In this document: positions 9,668 to 17,662 of the stretch, piece after piece
Numbering within the stretch: the first letter of the stretch is position 1
Layout: the number at the start of each line of letters is the position of its first letter
The notes under the pieces: model-generated
What the model was told of the DNA's origin: nothing
Seen by the model: only the letters and a program-made list of their open reading frames with translations
Database searches by the model: none
Translations under genes and position numbers: made by a program
Origin: an uncultured Ruminococcus sp.
Lineage (GTDB): Bacteria > Bacillota > Clostridia > Oscillospirales > Acutalibacteraceae
Length of the DNA: 56,265 bases
Reading direction: 5' to 3'
Assembly (NCBI GenBank): GCA_902802985.1
Contig: CADCOE010000064.1
Location: 1 to 56,265, forward strand

Positions 9668-10297
9668 TTATAAGACACCCAAAAACAGGATCAGTAAAGC
9701 CGCTGCCAACACCGCAAAAATGACATATGCCATTCCCTTGGGCTTGGCAATGGGAATTCTCAGCATTTCCAGCACCGATACAACGACCACTGCCGCCGTA
9801 TAAACGAGCAGAAACACCGCTTCTGTCAGCACGTATCGAAGCAGATAGATGACAGGGAAGATCAATGCGCAATATGTCACGGGCAATCCTGTATAATAAG
9901 CGACTGCTTTCTCAGCGTCGGCAGTCACCACATTAAAATAGCCCAGACGGGCCACGGAACATACGGCAAAAAGGATCTCCGCCAAGAGATGGTACCATTG
10001 GTTCATTCCCATCGCCACAAACAGCACGATGGGCAAAGCGGCAAAGCTGAGAACATCCACCAAGGAATCCAACTGTATGCCGAATTCCTTTTCTTTTGGG
10101 GTACGTTTCACTCTGCGTGCTGCCGCTCCGTCAAAAAGGTCGGCAACACCTGCCCCCATCAGGCAGGCAAATGCATAACGGACTTCTGCTCCCGAAACAG
10201 CCAGAACCATTCCCAACACCGCCAGTGCCATCCCAATATAGGTCAGTATCACTGATCGGTTCCATATTCCGATGAATAATGGCTTCCTTCTTTTCAT
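9668..10297 (-). CDS. pssA: CDP-alcohol phosphatidyltransferase, PssA type
   Basis: Predicted to condense CDP-diacylglycerol, or another CDP-lipid, with L-serine. The 209-residue membrane protein has six or more hydrophobic segments and the family motif: DGAAAR, then after a short insertion G-I-Q-L-D-S-L-V-D, giving the DG..AR...G...D...D pattern. The start MKRRKPLF at 10297 has GGAGGG 7 bases upstream and is preferred to the ATG at 10321. The adjoining psd supports serine as the headgroup. A CarS-like gene in the same operon could supply the CDP-lipid. Confidence 0.9.
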   Translation of the reverse strand: MKRRKPLFIGIWNRSVILTYIGMALAVLGMVLAVSGAEVRYAFACLMGAGVADLFDGAAARRVKRTPKEKEFGIQLDSLVDVLSFAALPIVLFVAMGMNQWYHLLAEILFAVCSVARLGYFNVVTADAEKAVAYYTGLPVTYCALIFPVIYLLRYVLTEAVFLLVYTAAVVVVSVLEMLRIPIAKPKGMAYVIFAVLAAALLILFLGVL

Positions 10298-10340
10298 TTC
10301 TTTCCCTCCCTTTCGCAGCAATGGTAAAGTGGATGTTCCG

Positions 10341-12863
10341 TCAGCGGTGGATGATCACTATTCCCTTGGTGCCGTCCACGGTAATGGTCTGCCCGTCCTC
10401 AATGCGGCTCATAGCGTCTTTGCAGCACACGATGGCAGGAATACCGTATTCACGGGACACAATGGCAGCGTGACACAGAATACCGCCATACTCGGTGACA
10501 ATGCCCGAAAGGACGGCAAACTTGGGCGTCCATCCCGTATCGGTAAATCGGGTCACTAAAATATCGCCCTGCCGGAGGCGGTCAATCTCGGAAAAATCCC
10601 GTATCACTCTTGCCACTCCCGTAACGGTACCATTATTGGCGCCCAATCCCTTGACGGTATCGGCGGCATTGTCCGCAGGGGCAGTATCACAGCGGGAAAA
10701 TGCCGTACCAATCTCATTTTCGCTCATATAGTGGCGGTAGGCATTATAATAGCGTTTATTTTTGCGGATCATATCCTGCAAATCACGGGCTGTCAGTTTT
10801 TCATCCTGATAATCCCAAAGGTGTCCGACTTTGAGGAACCATACCTCCTCCGGTTCGGTCAGCACCCCACGCTCCGTCAGTTCTTTGGCATAGGCGATGG
10901 TATAGACTCTGAGCAGATAGTAAAATCGGGTGGAAACATCCCTGAATTCTTCTCTCCACCAAAGCATACGCCGCATATTTTCCACTTTTTTAACGATCTT
11001 GCGATAACGCCTGCGCGGCACTTTTTGTCGGATTTTCTCCAGTATTTCGTGATACATTGCCTGTCCCTTTTCCTTATCCTGCTGGGGAGAGAACGTATCA
11101 TCAAGCAGTACGGTATCCTTGACCGCCTGAAGCAGCGGCTGCGGTTCTTCATAATAGCAGGGATAAGTAATGTCCAGTTCCTTATCGGAATGATAACCGT
11201 ATCGGTCGATCAACCGTCTGACTTCAGGCAGACAATGTTCCCCCCTGTCAAGGCATTGGGTAATCTGTTCGATCGACTGCGATGTCCAGAAATCCAACGC
11301 CTTCGGCTCCTGACGGATGGTTCGGGTGATGTCCCATATTTCATAAAACGGCAGCAGATGAGAAATATGGTCGATACTTCCCAGCAAAGACAGATATTCA
11401 CTTTCGGTGATATATTTCAATAAGCTGTCTTTATAAATAGACTGATGGATGGTGTTCAGGAAGATTTGCCAGAAATAGGTTGTTTCACTGCGGAGATAAA
11501 TCTGATGAGTGAGCTGATAAAAGGTGCGGGGAAGATCGTCGATGGTATGTCGGTCATACTTTTCCTTGTAATCATCATACAGTGCCAGCAGTTCCGACTG
11601 ATATTGAGCGGCATTTTTTTGTCTGTCGTGCAGCAATCGGCTCTGCCGTAGGATAATCGGTATCATTCGGCAGATGGAACGGGGGGTCATCCCGGTCGTT
11701 TCGCCGTCGCCCTCATAATTGCCGCGGATACCGTATTCATTATCAAACTCCCGTTCTTTATAGCCGATGACACGGCTCATTGTTTTTTTTACGGCACTCA
11801 TATTCCAGTACGGACGGGCAAAAAACATTTCTCCCAATTTGGGCGGCAGTTCGTGATCCTTGAGGATTTTTGAGTCCACGATAAACTTTCGCAGTGAATA
11901 CTCCCATATATATTCATACAAGCTCCACATATAAGGGGTACAAATGGTGGCGGATACGCCGCCGTCCTTAAAATCCGCCGTGGTCCACATATAAGGAGTC
12001 CCGGTGTACCGGATCTTAGTAATGCTTCTTGCCTGTAGGATAAAGAGCCGATGGTCCTTGACAGCAAATTCTATATCACAGGGAAAGCCGAAAAACTGCT
12101 GAATATCCCGAAAGACAGCGGCATATTGAGGCAGCCGTTCGGGAGCGATCCGTCTTGTCCGGTCAAAAGACGGCGTTGGTGCGGAGATTTCGGTATCCTC
12201 ATACCAATCATAGCGATACTGTTGAGGGGCGGTTTTGCCGCTGACAAGACGTTCCCCCAATCCATCAGAAACTTCAATGAGCAATTCTTTATCATTGCCC
12301 GTGGCGGGATTCACGGTAAAGCAAACGCCGCTGTAATCGGCATCGACCATTTCCTGTATGACGACTGCCATTTTAAGGTCATCGGTACTGATATGGTGAT
12401 CCACCAGATAGGACAAAATCACCTCACCGAACATCGACTGATAACAAGCGATTACCTTTTGGGCGATGTCAGATGCCGCCACATTCAAAAAGGTATCATA
12501 CTGACCGGCAAACGAGTGTTCCTCCCAATCCTCTTTGGTACTGCTGCTTCTGACCGCATAAAGGGTGCCGTCCTCGGTCAGGGCGTGAAGCTCATCGGCA
12601 ATGGCAGCCGGCAGAACAGCGTGATCCAGCAAAGCGATCAATTTTTGAGAAACATCCCTGACCGTTTCCCTGCGGAGGTTTTGCAATTCTGTACGGATGA
12701 AATGTTCCAATCCGTTTTCTGCCATCACGGCATCATAGACATCGCTGTCCAGTATCCATCCTTGGGGAACGGCAAAGCCTGCCTTAGACATCTGACAAAG
12801 AGACGCTCCCTTGTTGCCCCATTTTCCCGTATTGTTTTCATTACTTGTCAATTTCACTATCAT
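10341..12863 (-). CDS. RPH-like dikinase (PPDK N-domain plus C-terminal phosphohistidine domain)
   Basis: An 840-residue relative of the protein at 5553-7856. The N-terminal ATP-binding domain shows LYAVRSSSTKEDW and HSFAGQYDTFLNV; a large middle region of unknown fold follows; the swivelling domain TEYGGILCHAAIVSREYGIPA places the catalytic His near residue 798, at the end of the chain. No PEP-binding barrel follows, so PEP synthase activity is unlikely. Rifampin phosphotransferase has this order, but here the enzyme sits between carS-like and pssA genes, suggesting a lipid alcohol or headgroup acceptor. The start MIVKLTSN at 12863 fits the family N-terminus; the longer reading to 12971 overlaps the upstream gene. 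Confidence 0.8.
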   Translation of the reverse strand: MIVKLTSNENNTGKWGNKGASLCQMSKAGFAVPQGWILDSDVYDAVMAENGLEHFIRTELQNLRRETVRDVSQKLIALLDHAVLPAAIADELHALTEDGTLYAVRSSSTKEDWEEHSFAGQYDTFLNVAASDIAQKVIACYQSMFGEVILSYLVDHHISTDDLKMAVVIQEMVDADYSGVCFTVNPATGNDKELLIEVSDGLGERLVSGKTAPQQYRYDWYEDTEISAPTPSFDRTRRIAPERLPQYAAVFRDIQQFFGFPCDIEFAVKDHRLFILQARSITKIRYTGTPYMWTTADFKDGGVSATICTPYMWSLYEYIWEYSLRKFIVDSKILKDHELPPKLGEMFFARPYWNMSAVKKTMSRVIGYKEREFDNEYGIRGNYEGDGETTGMTPRSICRMIPIILRQSRLLHDRQKNAAQYQSELLALYDDYKEKYDRHTIDDLPRTFYQLTHQIYLRSETTYFWQIFLNTIHQSIYKDSLLKYITESEYLSLLGSIDHISHLLPFYEIWDITRTIRQEPKALDFWTSQSIEQITQCLDRGEHCLPEVRRLIDRYGYHSDKELDITYPCYYEEPQPLLQAVKDTVLLDDTFSPQQDKEKGQAMYHEILEKIRQKVPRRRYRKIVKKVENMRRMLWWREEFRDVSTRFYYLLRVYTIAYAKELTERGVLTEPEEVWFLKVGHLWDYQDEKLTARDLQDMIRKNKRYYNAYRHYMSENEIGTAFSRCDTAPADNAADTVKGLGANNGTVTGVARVIRDFSEIDRLRQGDILVTRFTDTGWTPKFAVLSGIVTEYGGILCHAAIVSREYGIPAIVCCKDAMSRIEDGQTITVDGTKGIVIIHR

Positions 12864-12877
12864 TCGTGCAACCCCTG

Positions 12878-13468
12878 TTAAAACATATTTTTTCTCAATC
12901 CGGCAAAATACAGCAGCATATTCAGCAGGATATGGGTAGCGGCGCCCACTGCTACAAACAGAAGATACCATCCTATTCCCAGATCAAAGAACAGCCAGAC
13001 AACCAGAGCACACCCGAAAATAGAGTCTGCCTGATCCCAAAAAACAAAAAAGATTTTTTTCGCACCGTGCAGTGTTTTTCCCGGTGTAATGCCGAGTCGG
13101 CGTTTGAGGAAACTGTTGGGCAGTTCAAACAGGGAATATCCCCATCCCAGCAGGAAGCCGATCAGCAGATCGAGCATCAAAGACGGTTCGTGTTCCAGAT
13201 AAAAGAAATTCCAACCGTCCCACCCGACAATATGGCACAAAGTACCCCACAGTACGGCGAACACTGTATTGAAAACGAGATAGCCGATAAAGCCTTTCCA
13301 GGTTTTGTTATCTCCGAACCATCTTTTTCCGTCAACAAAATTTTTTCCTCCGTCCATCGGCACACAAAGCAGTTGGCAGCATTTTGTTTTACACCATATC
13401 ATATTCGCAATTCCTGCCAGAATGGTTGGTGCCAAGGTAACATACATCATCAAAATCATTTTAGCCAT
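12878..13468 (-). CDS. CarS-like CTP:lipid-phosphate cytidylyltransferase
   Basis: The 196-residue membrane protein carries CarS/DUF46 landmarks in order: VPMDGGKNFVDGKRWFGDNKTWKGF (residues about 36-60), SFLKRRLGITPGKT, and a C-terminal FWDQADSIFG block with the DQxD motif. CarS makes CDP-archaeol in archaea; the family is distantly related to bacterial CdsA. Here it is the first gene of the lipid operon, so it could make the CDP-lipid used by PssA. Whether the lipid is diacylglycerol or isoprenoid is not visible. The ATG at 13468 has AGAGGGG upstream and a promoter about 65 bases away. Confidence 0.82.
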   Translation of the reverse strand: MAKMILMMYVTLAPTILAGIANMIWCKTKCCQLLCVPMDGGKNFVDGKRWFGDNKTWKGFIGYLVFNTVFAVLWGTLCHIVGWDGWNFFYLEHEPSLMLDLLIGFLLGWGYSLFELPNSFLKRRLGITPGKTLHGAKKIFFVFWDQADSIFGCALVVWLFFDLGIGWYLLFVAVGAATHILLNMLLYFAGLRKNMF

Positions 13469-13529
13469 TGAAGTCCCCTCTTTGGATCAAATACAGCAAA
13501 AAATACAGTTTTTAACGCTTTTCCTTTTT

Positions 13530-13557
13530 ATTATAGCACATATTGCTGAATATGCAA
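13530..13557 (-). promoter_or_regulatory. SigA promoter of the eight-gene lipid operon
   Basis: Minus strand TTGCAT (13557-13552), 16-base spacer, TATAAT (13535-13530). It lies between the ptsI terminator and the carS-like start, and no other promoter or terminator is evident until 3010. Confidence 0.75.
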
Positions 13558-13591
13558 CAAATAATCGTCATTTCTCACCAAAAGTTTCCGA

Positions 13592-13631
13592 CAAAAAATT
13601 CCGATGCAGATAGAAGGCACCTGCATCGGAA
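13592..13631 (-). terminator. Rho-independent terminator of ptsI
   Basis: Minus strand: TTCCGATGCAG pairs perfectly with CTGCATCGGAA across an 11-base loop and is followed by TTTTTTG. It separates ptsI from the lipid operon. Confidence 0.9.
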
Positions 13632-13674
13632 AAGAAATTCTCTATACGGATGTGATCGGTTTCATCAGGAAAAA

Positions 13675-15396
13675 TCAAATCGTATTTTGCAGATATTCTT
13701 TGATTTCCTGCTGTGTGGGGAGGGACATTACTTTCGCCGTCACCTCATCCGCCTGCGGCTTCGTCCATCGGGCGATAGTCTTTCTGACACGGAGCACATC
13801 AGGCGGAGAAACGCTGAATTCTGTCAGCCCAAAGGAGATCAGCAAAGGAATGAGCATCGGATCGCCTGCCGCTTCCCCGCACATACCAACGGGAATATGA
13901 TGATTTTTTCCTGCCCGAATGATGGCTTGTATCATTCGCAGGACACTGGGCTGCAAAACCGAATACCAATCCGCAACGTTACGGTTTCCTCTGTCGGCTG
14001 CCATCGTATAGCCTGTCAGGTCATTGGTGCCGATACTGAAAAAGTCAGCTTCCTCAGCCAGCCAGTCAGCAATCATTCCTGCGGCGGCGGTTTCCGCCAT
14101 AATGCCGACGGGAATCGCTTCATCGAAGGCAATTCCCTGTGTCCGGAGTTCGGATTGACATTCCTCGACCAGCGCTTTTCCCTGTCTGACCTCCTCGACA
14201 CAGGTGATCAGCGGGAACATAATCCGTACCTTTCCGAAAGCACTCGCACGAAGAATGGCACGAATTTGTGTACGGAACAAATCCCGATGATGCAGACAAT
14301 AGCGTATCGCCCGAAATCCCATAAAAGGGTTATCCTCTTTGGCGAGTCCCAGATAAGGAATGTCTTTGTCACCGCCTATATCCAAGGTACGTATCACAAG
14401 CGGTTTGCCGTGCAGCAGCAATGCCGCTTTTTGATAGGCACGAAACTGTTCTTCCTCGGTGGGCAGTGATGTCTGGTTCATAAACAGAAATTCCGTTCGG
14501 AACAATCCGACGCCTTCCCCGTCATTTTCGATGGCCAGAGCCGCCTCCTGCGGATTGCCGATATTACAAACCAGTTCATAGACGGTACCGTCAGCCGAAA
14601 CGGTAGGTTTTCCACGGAATAGTTCCCGTTCGGCATATTCCCGACGCAGCGTTTCCCGACGGGCACGATACTGCTGTTGTTGTTCTTCATCGGGGGAAAG
14701 GATCACTTCTCCCGTATCGCCGTCCAGCAAGACGGCAGTTCCGCTGCAAGCAGACGCCATCAAATCGGGAATACCCATCACCGCAGGAATACCCATCACT
14801 TTGGCAAGAATGGCACTGTGCGACGCTTTGCTGCCTGTTTCGGTCAGGATCCCTGCAATATGTTCCCTGTTCAGTCCCGCCATCATCGAAGGTGTCATTT
14901 CTTTCACACAGAGTACGGTATTCTCAGGCACATTCTTCAATGATACTTCACTCATTCCGAGCAGCTGCCGCAGCAATCCTGTTTTAACGTCCCTGACGTC
15001 GGCACTCCTTTGCTCGGTCAGTTCATCCCCTGCCGCCGAGAACAACGCAATAAAGCGGTCGCATACGGCTTCGACAGCGGCTTCGGCGCACTGTCCCGAC
15101 GCTATCTGCTTGTCGGTTTCCGACTGCAAAAAGGGATCCTGTACGATAGTGATATGTTCTCTTAAAATATCGGCTTGTTCTTTTCCTGCCGTCGCCTGTA
15201 AAGCCTGTGCCTGACGTTCCGTATTTTCACAAAACGCCGCCGCTGCCTGCTGAAACCGCTGCTTTTCTGCCCGAGTATCGGTGACTTGTCGGGGCGTATA
15301 GGCGGCAGGACATTCTTCTATCCGCCACAGATCACCGATACCGATACCGGGAGCGGTACCTGTTCCTTTGAGCAGGATTGTTTTTTTCGTTTTCAT
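13675..15396 (-). CDS. ptsI: PTS enzyme I (PEP-protein phosphotransferase)
   Basis: Transfers phosphate from PEP to HPr, the first step of sugar PTS uptake. The 573 residues fit enzyme I. An N-terminal HPr-binding/phosphohistidine domain has TGSKASHSAILAK with the active His; a C-terminal PEP-binding barrel has FRTEFLFM, the GGDKD segment and PVGMCGEAAGD with the catalytic Cys. The start at 15396 (MKTKKTILL) has AAAGGAGG upstream; a longer frame back to 15501 runs into the pfkB-type gene and is rejected. Neither HPr nor any enzyme II gene is in the window. Confidence 0.95.
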   Translation of the reverse strand: MKTKKTILLKGTGTAPGIGIGDLWRIEECPAAYTPRQVTDTRAEKQRFQQAAAAFCENTERQAQALQATAGKEQADILREHITIVQDPFLQSETDKQIASGQCAEAAVEAVCDRFIALFSAAGDELTEQRSADVRDVKTGLLRQLLGMSEVSLKNVPENTVLCVKEMTPSMMAGLNREHIAGILTETGSKASHSAILAKVMGIPAVMGIPDLMASACSGTAVLLDGDTGEVILSPDEEQQQQYRARRETLRREYAERELFRGKPTVSADGTVYELVCNIGNPQEAALAIENDGEGVGLFRTEFLFMNQTSLPTEEEQFRAYQKAALLLHGKPLVIRTLDIGGDKDIPYLGLAKEDNPFMGFRAIRYCLHHRDLFRTQIRAILRASAFGKVRIMFPLITCVEEVRQGKALVEECQSELRTQGIAFDEAIPVGIMAETAAAGMIADWLAEEADFFSIGTNDLTGYTMAADRGNRNVADWYSVLQPSVLRMIQAIIRAGKNHHIPVGMCGEAAGDPMLIPLLISFGLTEFSVSPPDVLRVRKTIARWTKPQADEVTAKVMSLPTQQEIKEYLQNTI

Positions 15397-15427
15397 TTTG
15401 GCTCCTCCTTTGAAGGTCGCCGGCAAT

Positions 15428-16330
15428 TCAAAGTCTGCCAAACATTTCCCATATGGTCTGCTTTTCGGCAAGACCTGACGAAAAAGCCGTTGCATTGGCA
15501 CAAGCCGTCCCCCATTTCAGGGCATAAGCATAATCTTCCTGCTGTTCATAGCCCGAAAGGAAGCCGGCTACCATAGAATCACCTGCTCCGACCGTATTTT
15601 TTGCTTTGCCCGGCACGACGCCGGAATGATAAACTTTCCCATTTTCGGCAAACAAAACGGCTCCCTCTGCCCCCAGTGACACAAGAACATTACGGGCACC
15701 TTTTTGCCTGAGCGTCAATGCACACCGCTGTATATCGGACAAATCGATGAGCGTTGTCCCGAACAGTTCCGAAAGCTCCTGACGGTTGGGTTTGATGAGG
15801 AACGGCCGATAGGCAAGACAATCCATCAACAGTTGTCCTGCGGCATCCACGACCACACGCACGTTTCTGTTGTGCAGGCGTTGGAGAAAACATTCATAGG
15901 CGTTCCGCACAACGGTGGGCGGAATACTGCCCGCCAGAACAAAGGTATCACCATTGACAGCGTTATCGGTTTTTTGCAGGAGCTGTTCCCATTCTTCCCG
16001 TGAAACAGGAGGTCCTTGTGCATTGATCTCGCTTTCGCACTCTGCCTTGACCTTGACATTAATTCTGGAAATACCCTCTTTCAGACGAACAAAATCCGTA
16101 TGAATTCCCCATTGACGCAAAACATTTTCGATTTCTCTGCCCGTAAACCCCGCCGTAAAGCCGAGAGCGGTGCTGGTATGACCGAGTCGGGAAAGAATAC
16201 ACGACACATTGATTCCTTTGCCGCCGACATAATATTCCTCTGCGGCAGTGCGGTTGGTGATGCCGCTGATAAACGCATCCATATGCACCACATAATCGAT
16301 CGAGGGATTGAGCGTCAGTGTATAAATCAT
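15428..16330 (-). CDS. fruK: PfkB-family sugar-phosphate kinase, 1-phosphofructokinase-like
   Basis: Predicted to phosphorylate a sugar phosphate such as fructose 1-phosphate or tagatose 6-phosphate. The 300 residues start with MIYTLTLNPSIDYVV, the typical 1-phosphofructokinase N-terminus, contain the PfkB signature 1 region GGKGINVSCILSRLG, and end with NTVGAGDSMVAGF containing the catalytic Asp. The ATG at 16330 has GGAGGG 7 bases upstream. The gene is 31 bases ahead of ptsI, so the two probably share a promoter. FruK is favoured over LacC because of ptsI, but this is not certain. Confidence 0.82.
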   Translation of the reverse strand: MIYTLTLNPSIDYVVHMDAFISGITNRTAAEEYYVGGKGINVSCILSRLGHTSTALGFTAGFTGREIENVLRQWGIHTDFVRLKEGISRINVKVKAECESEINAQGPPVSREEWEQLLQKTDNAVNGDTFVLAGSIPPTVVRNAYECFLQRLHNRNVRVVVDAAGQLLMDCLAYRPFLIKPNRQELSELFGTTLIDLSDIQRCALTLRQKGARNVLVSLGAEGAVLFAENGKVYHSGVVPGKAKNTVGAGDSMVAGFLSGYEQQEDYAYALKWGTACANATAFSSGLAEKQTIWEMFGRL

Positions 16331-16362
16331 TTTTATTCCCTCCATTTGGTTTATTTAAGTTT

Positions 16363-16391
16363 ATTATAACAGATTTCAGGGAAAGTGCCAA
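16363..16391 (-). promoter_or_regulatory. SigA promoter of fruK-ptsI
   Basis: Minus strand TTGGCA (16391-16386), 17-base spacer, TATAAT (16368-16363), about 33 bases before the fruK start. Confidence 0.75.
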
Positions 16392-16412
16392 CTGCTTTCT
16401 GCCGGCAGTCCC

Positions 16413-16455
16413 TCGGGGAAAACCCTTTTCCGGCGGAAAAAGGGTTCTTCCCCGA
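16413..16455. repeat. Long imperfect palindrome, REP-like
   Basis: TCGGGGAA-A-ACCCTTTT (16413-16429) pairs with AAAAAGGGT-TC-TTCCCCGA (16437-16455) around a 7-base CG-rich loop, giving roughly 16-17 pairs with a small bulge. No T-run follows on either strand, so it does not look like an ordinary terminator. It lies in the 333-base gap between fruK and the radical SAM gene, next to a tandem repeat. Confidence 0.6.
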
Positions 16456-16481
16456 ACCCCTTTCCTAAAACCGCTGAAACG

Positions 16482-16562
16482 AATAAAACTAACAAAACTA
16501 ACAAAACTAACACAACTAACACAACCAACAAAACCAATAAAATCAATAAAATCAACAAAAAT
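16482..16562. repeat. Nine tandem copies of a 9-bp unit
   Basis: Units in order: AATAAAACT, AACAAAACT (twice), AACACAACT, AACACAACC, AACAAAACC, AATAAAATC (twice), AACAAAAAT. The array is 81 bases, contains no G on the plus strand, and lies in a gene-free gap. It is read here as a minisatellite with drifted copies rather than coding sequence. Confidence 0.85.
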
Positions 16563-16605
16563 GATAACTTCGTTGAGAAATATCATTTCGTTCTCTTGAC
16601 AGATG

Positions 16606-16640
16606 ATCCCCCGCAAGTCTGCCTGTCGCTTACGGGGGAT
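16606..16640 (-). terminator. Hairpin after the radical SAM gene, possible terminator
   Basis: ATCCCCCGCAAG (16606-16617) pairs with CTTACGGGGGAT (16629-16640), 12 pairs with one mismatch or wobble. It lies 24 bases past the radical SAM stop. The minus-strand downstream sequence lacks a good T-run, so termination may be inefficient. Confidence 0.5.
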
Positions 16641-16663
16641 ATGGTTTTTCAGCTTATTTTCTA

Positions 16664-17662
16664 TCAGGGCGTCATTCTTGGTTCGGACAGGCTGCAATCC
16701 GGATCGGGAATATCAAATCTGCCGGTTTTGGCATAGGCGACGCATTTAGAGCCTCCCCGACACAATGCCGCATAGGCACACGTCATACAGCCTTGGGGGA
16801 TTTCCACAGCCCGCAGCTGCCGCATAACAGGACTATTTTGATGGAGGTACAGCAAGTCGTTTTTCCGGACGTTGCCGATGACAAAAGGGAGCCGTCTGCA
16901 CGGCATCACATCGCCGTTAGCAAGAACGACCAACAGATTTTCTCCTGCCGAGCAATGGTAGACCAGCTTATGGCGGCAGGGAATAAATTGCAGTGCCCTG
17001 CCGCAGAACACCTTCCCTTTTTGGTTCAGATGGGCGGCGGTACGGCACAGCCGGCGGAAGCTTTCGGCGGAAAGGGTCAGTTTTTCGCTGTCCTCTGCCG
17101 TCGGTATGATGACCCTGTCGAACCAGAGCTTATTGGCTCCGATGTCATCACAAAATGCCGCTAACTTTTTTAATTCCCGATAATTATAATTTTGTGCGGT
17201 AAAGGAAACGCTCGTAAAAATACCCTGCGACCGCAGCGCACAGATACCGTTGACTGCCTTTTTAAAACTGCCCTTTCCTCGGATAGCGTTATGAACTTTT
17301 TCCATACCGTCAAGACTGACCTGAACATAATCAACACCGCAGGCTTTCAGTTTCCGTGCTTCCCATATGCCGATCAGTGTACCGTTGGTCAGGACGCCGG
17401 TTTTTATTCCCTGCGAACGTGCCGCACGGAGCAGATCAAACAGATGCGGATGTGTCATCGGTTCTCCGCCCGTGATATTCAGCCTGCCGTGACAGCCATA
17501 TGTTTTTAACAGCACACTGTACTGTTTCAGGATATGTTCTGCGTCTGCCGGACTTTCAAACGCACTGTAATCCTCCTGATAGCAATGCTGACAACGCAGA
17601 TTGCAGCGGTGTGTGATATGCCATTGGAGGGTAAAATCGGTATAGCGGAATGTTTCCATCAT
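16664..17662 (-). CDS. Radical SAM/SPASM domain enzyme
   Basis: Predicted iron-sulfur enzyme acting on a peptide or protein. About 332 residues: CNLRCQHC gives the CxxxCxxC cluster motif at about residues 20-27, then NITGGEPMTHP (GGE motif), GVLTNGT and VQVSLDG. The C-terminal SPASM-like region has multiple Cys (CSAG, MPCRR, CMTCAYAALC, SKC, PDPDC) for auxiliary clusters. No RRE-like leader-binding domain precedes the core. The start is ATGATG at 17662/17659, where the A of ATG is the last base of the upstream TGA; a longer frame to 17800 would only read the neighbour's tail. This coupling to a Cys-tailed protein suggests enzyme and substrate, which is inference. Confidence 0.85.
   Translation of the reverse strand: MMETFRYTDFTLQWHITHRCNLRCQHCYQEDYSAFESPADAEHILKQYSVLLKTYGCHGRLNITGGEPMTHPHLFDLLRAARSQGIKTGVLTNGTLIGIWEARKLKACGVDYVQVSLDGMEKVHNAIRGKGSFKKAVNGICALRSQGIFTSVSFTAQNYNYRELKKLAAFCDDIGANKLWFDRVIIPTAEDSEKLTLSAESFRRLCRTAAHLNQKGKVFCGRALQFIPCRHKLVYHCSAGENLLVVLANGDVMPCRRLPFVIGNVRKNDLLYLHQNSPVMRQLRAVEIPQGCMTCAYAALCRGGSKCVAYAKTGRFDIPDPDCSLSEPRMTP

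Noticed and set aside
9637..9678. Longer psd start at 9678
   Set aside because: It lies inside pssA and has no ribosome site; the ATG at 9636 has AAAGGAG.
5553..12863. Calling both dikinases phosphoenolpyruvate synthase
   Set aside because: The C-terminal position of the His domain and the lack of a PEP barrel match rifampin phosphotransferase order instead.
12864..12971. Longer dikinase start at 12971
   Set aside because: It would overlap the CarS-like gene by about 90 bases; the N-terminus is atypical there and the family start fits 12863.
16482..16562. Possible CRISPR array
   Set aside because: Units are 9 bp, contiguous and without spacers; no cas genes are nearby.
16318..16599. Plus-strand frame reading a KLT-type repeat
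   Set aside because: It is the 9-bp tandem array translated; no ribosome site fits and the product is only repeats.
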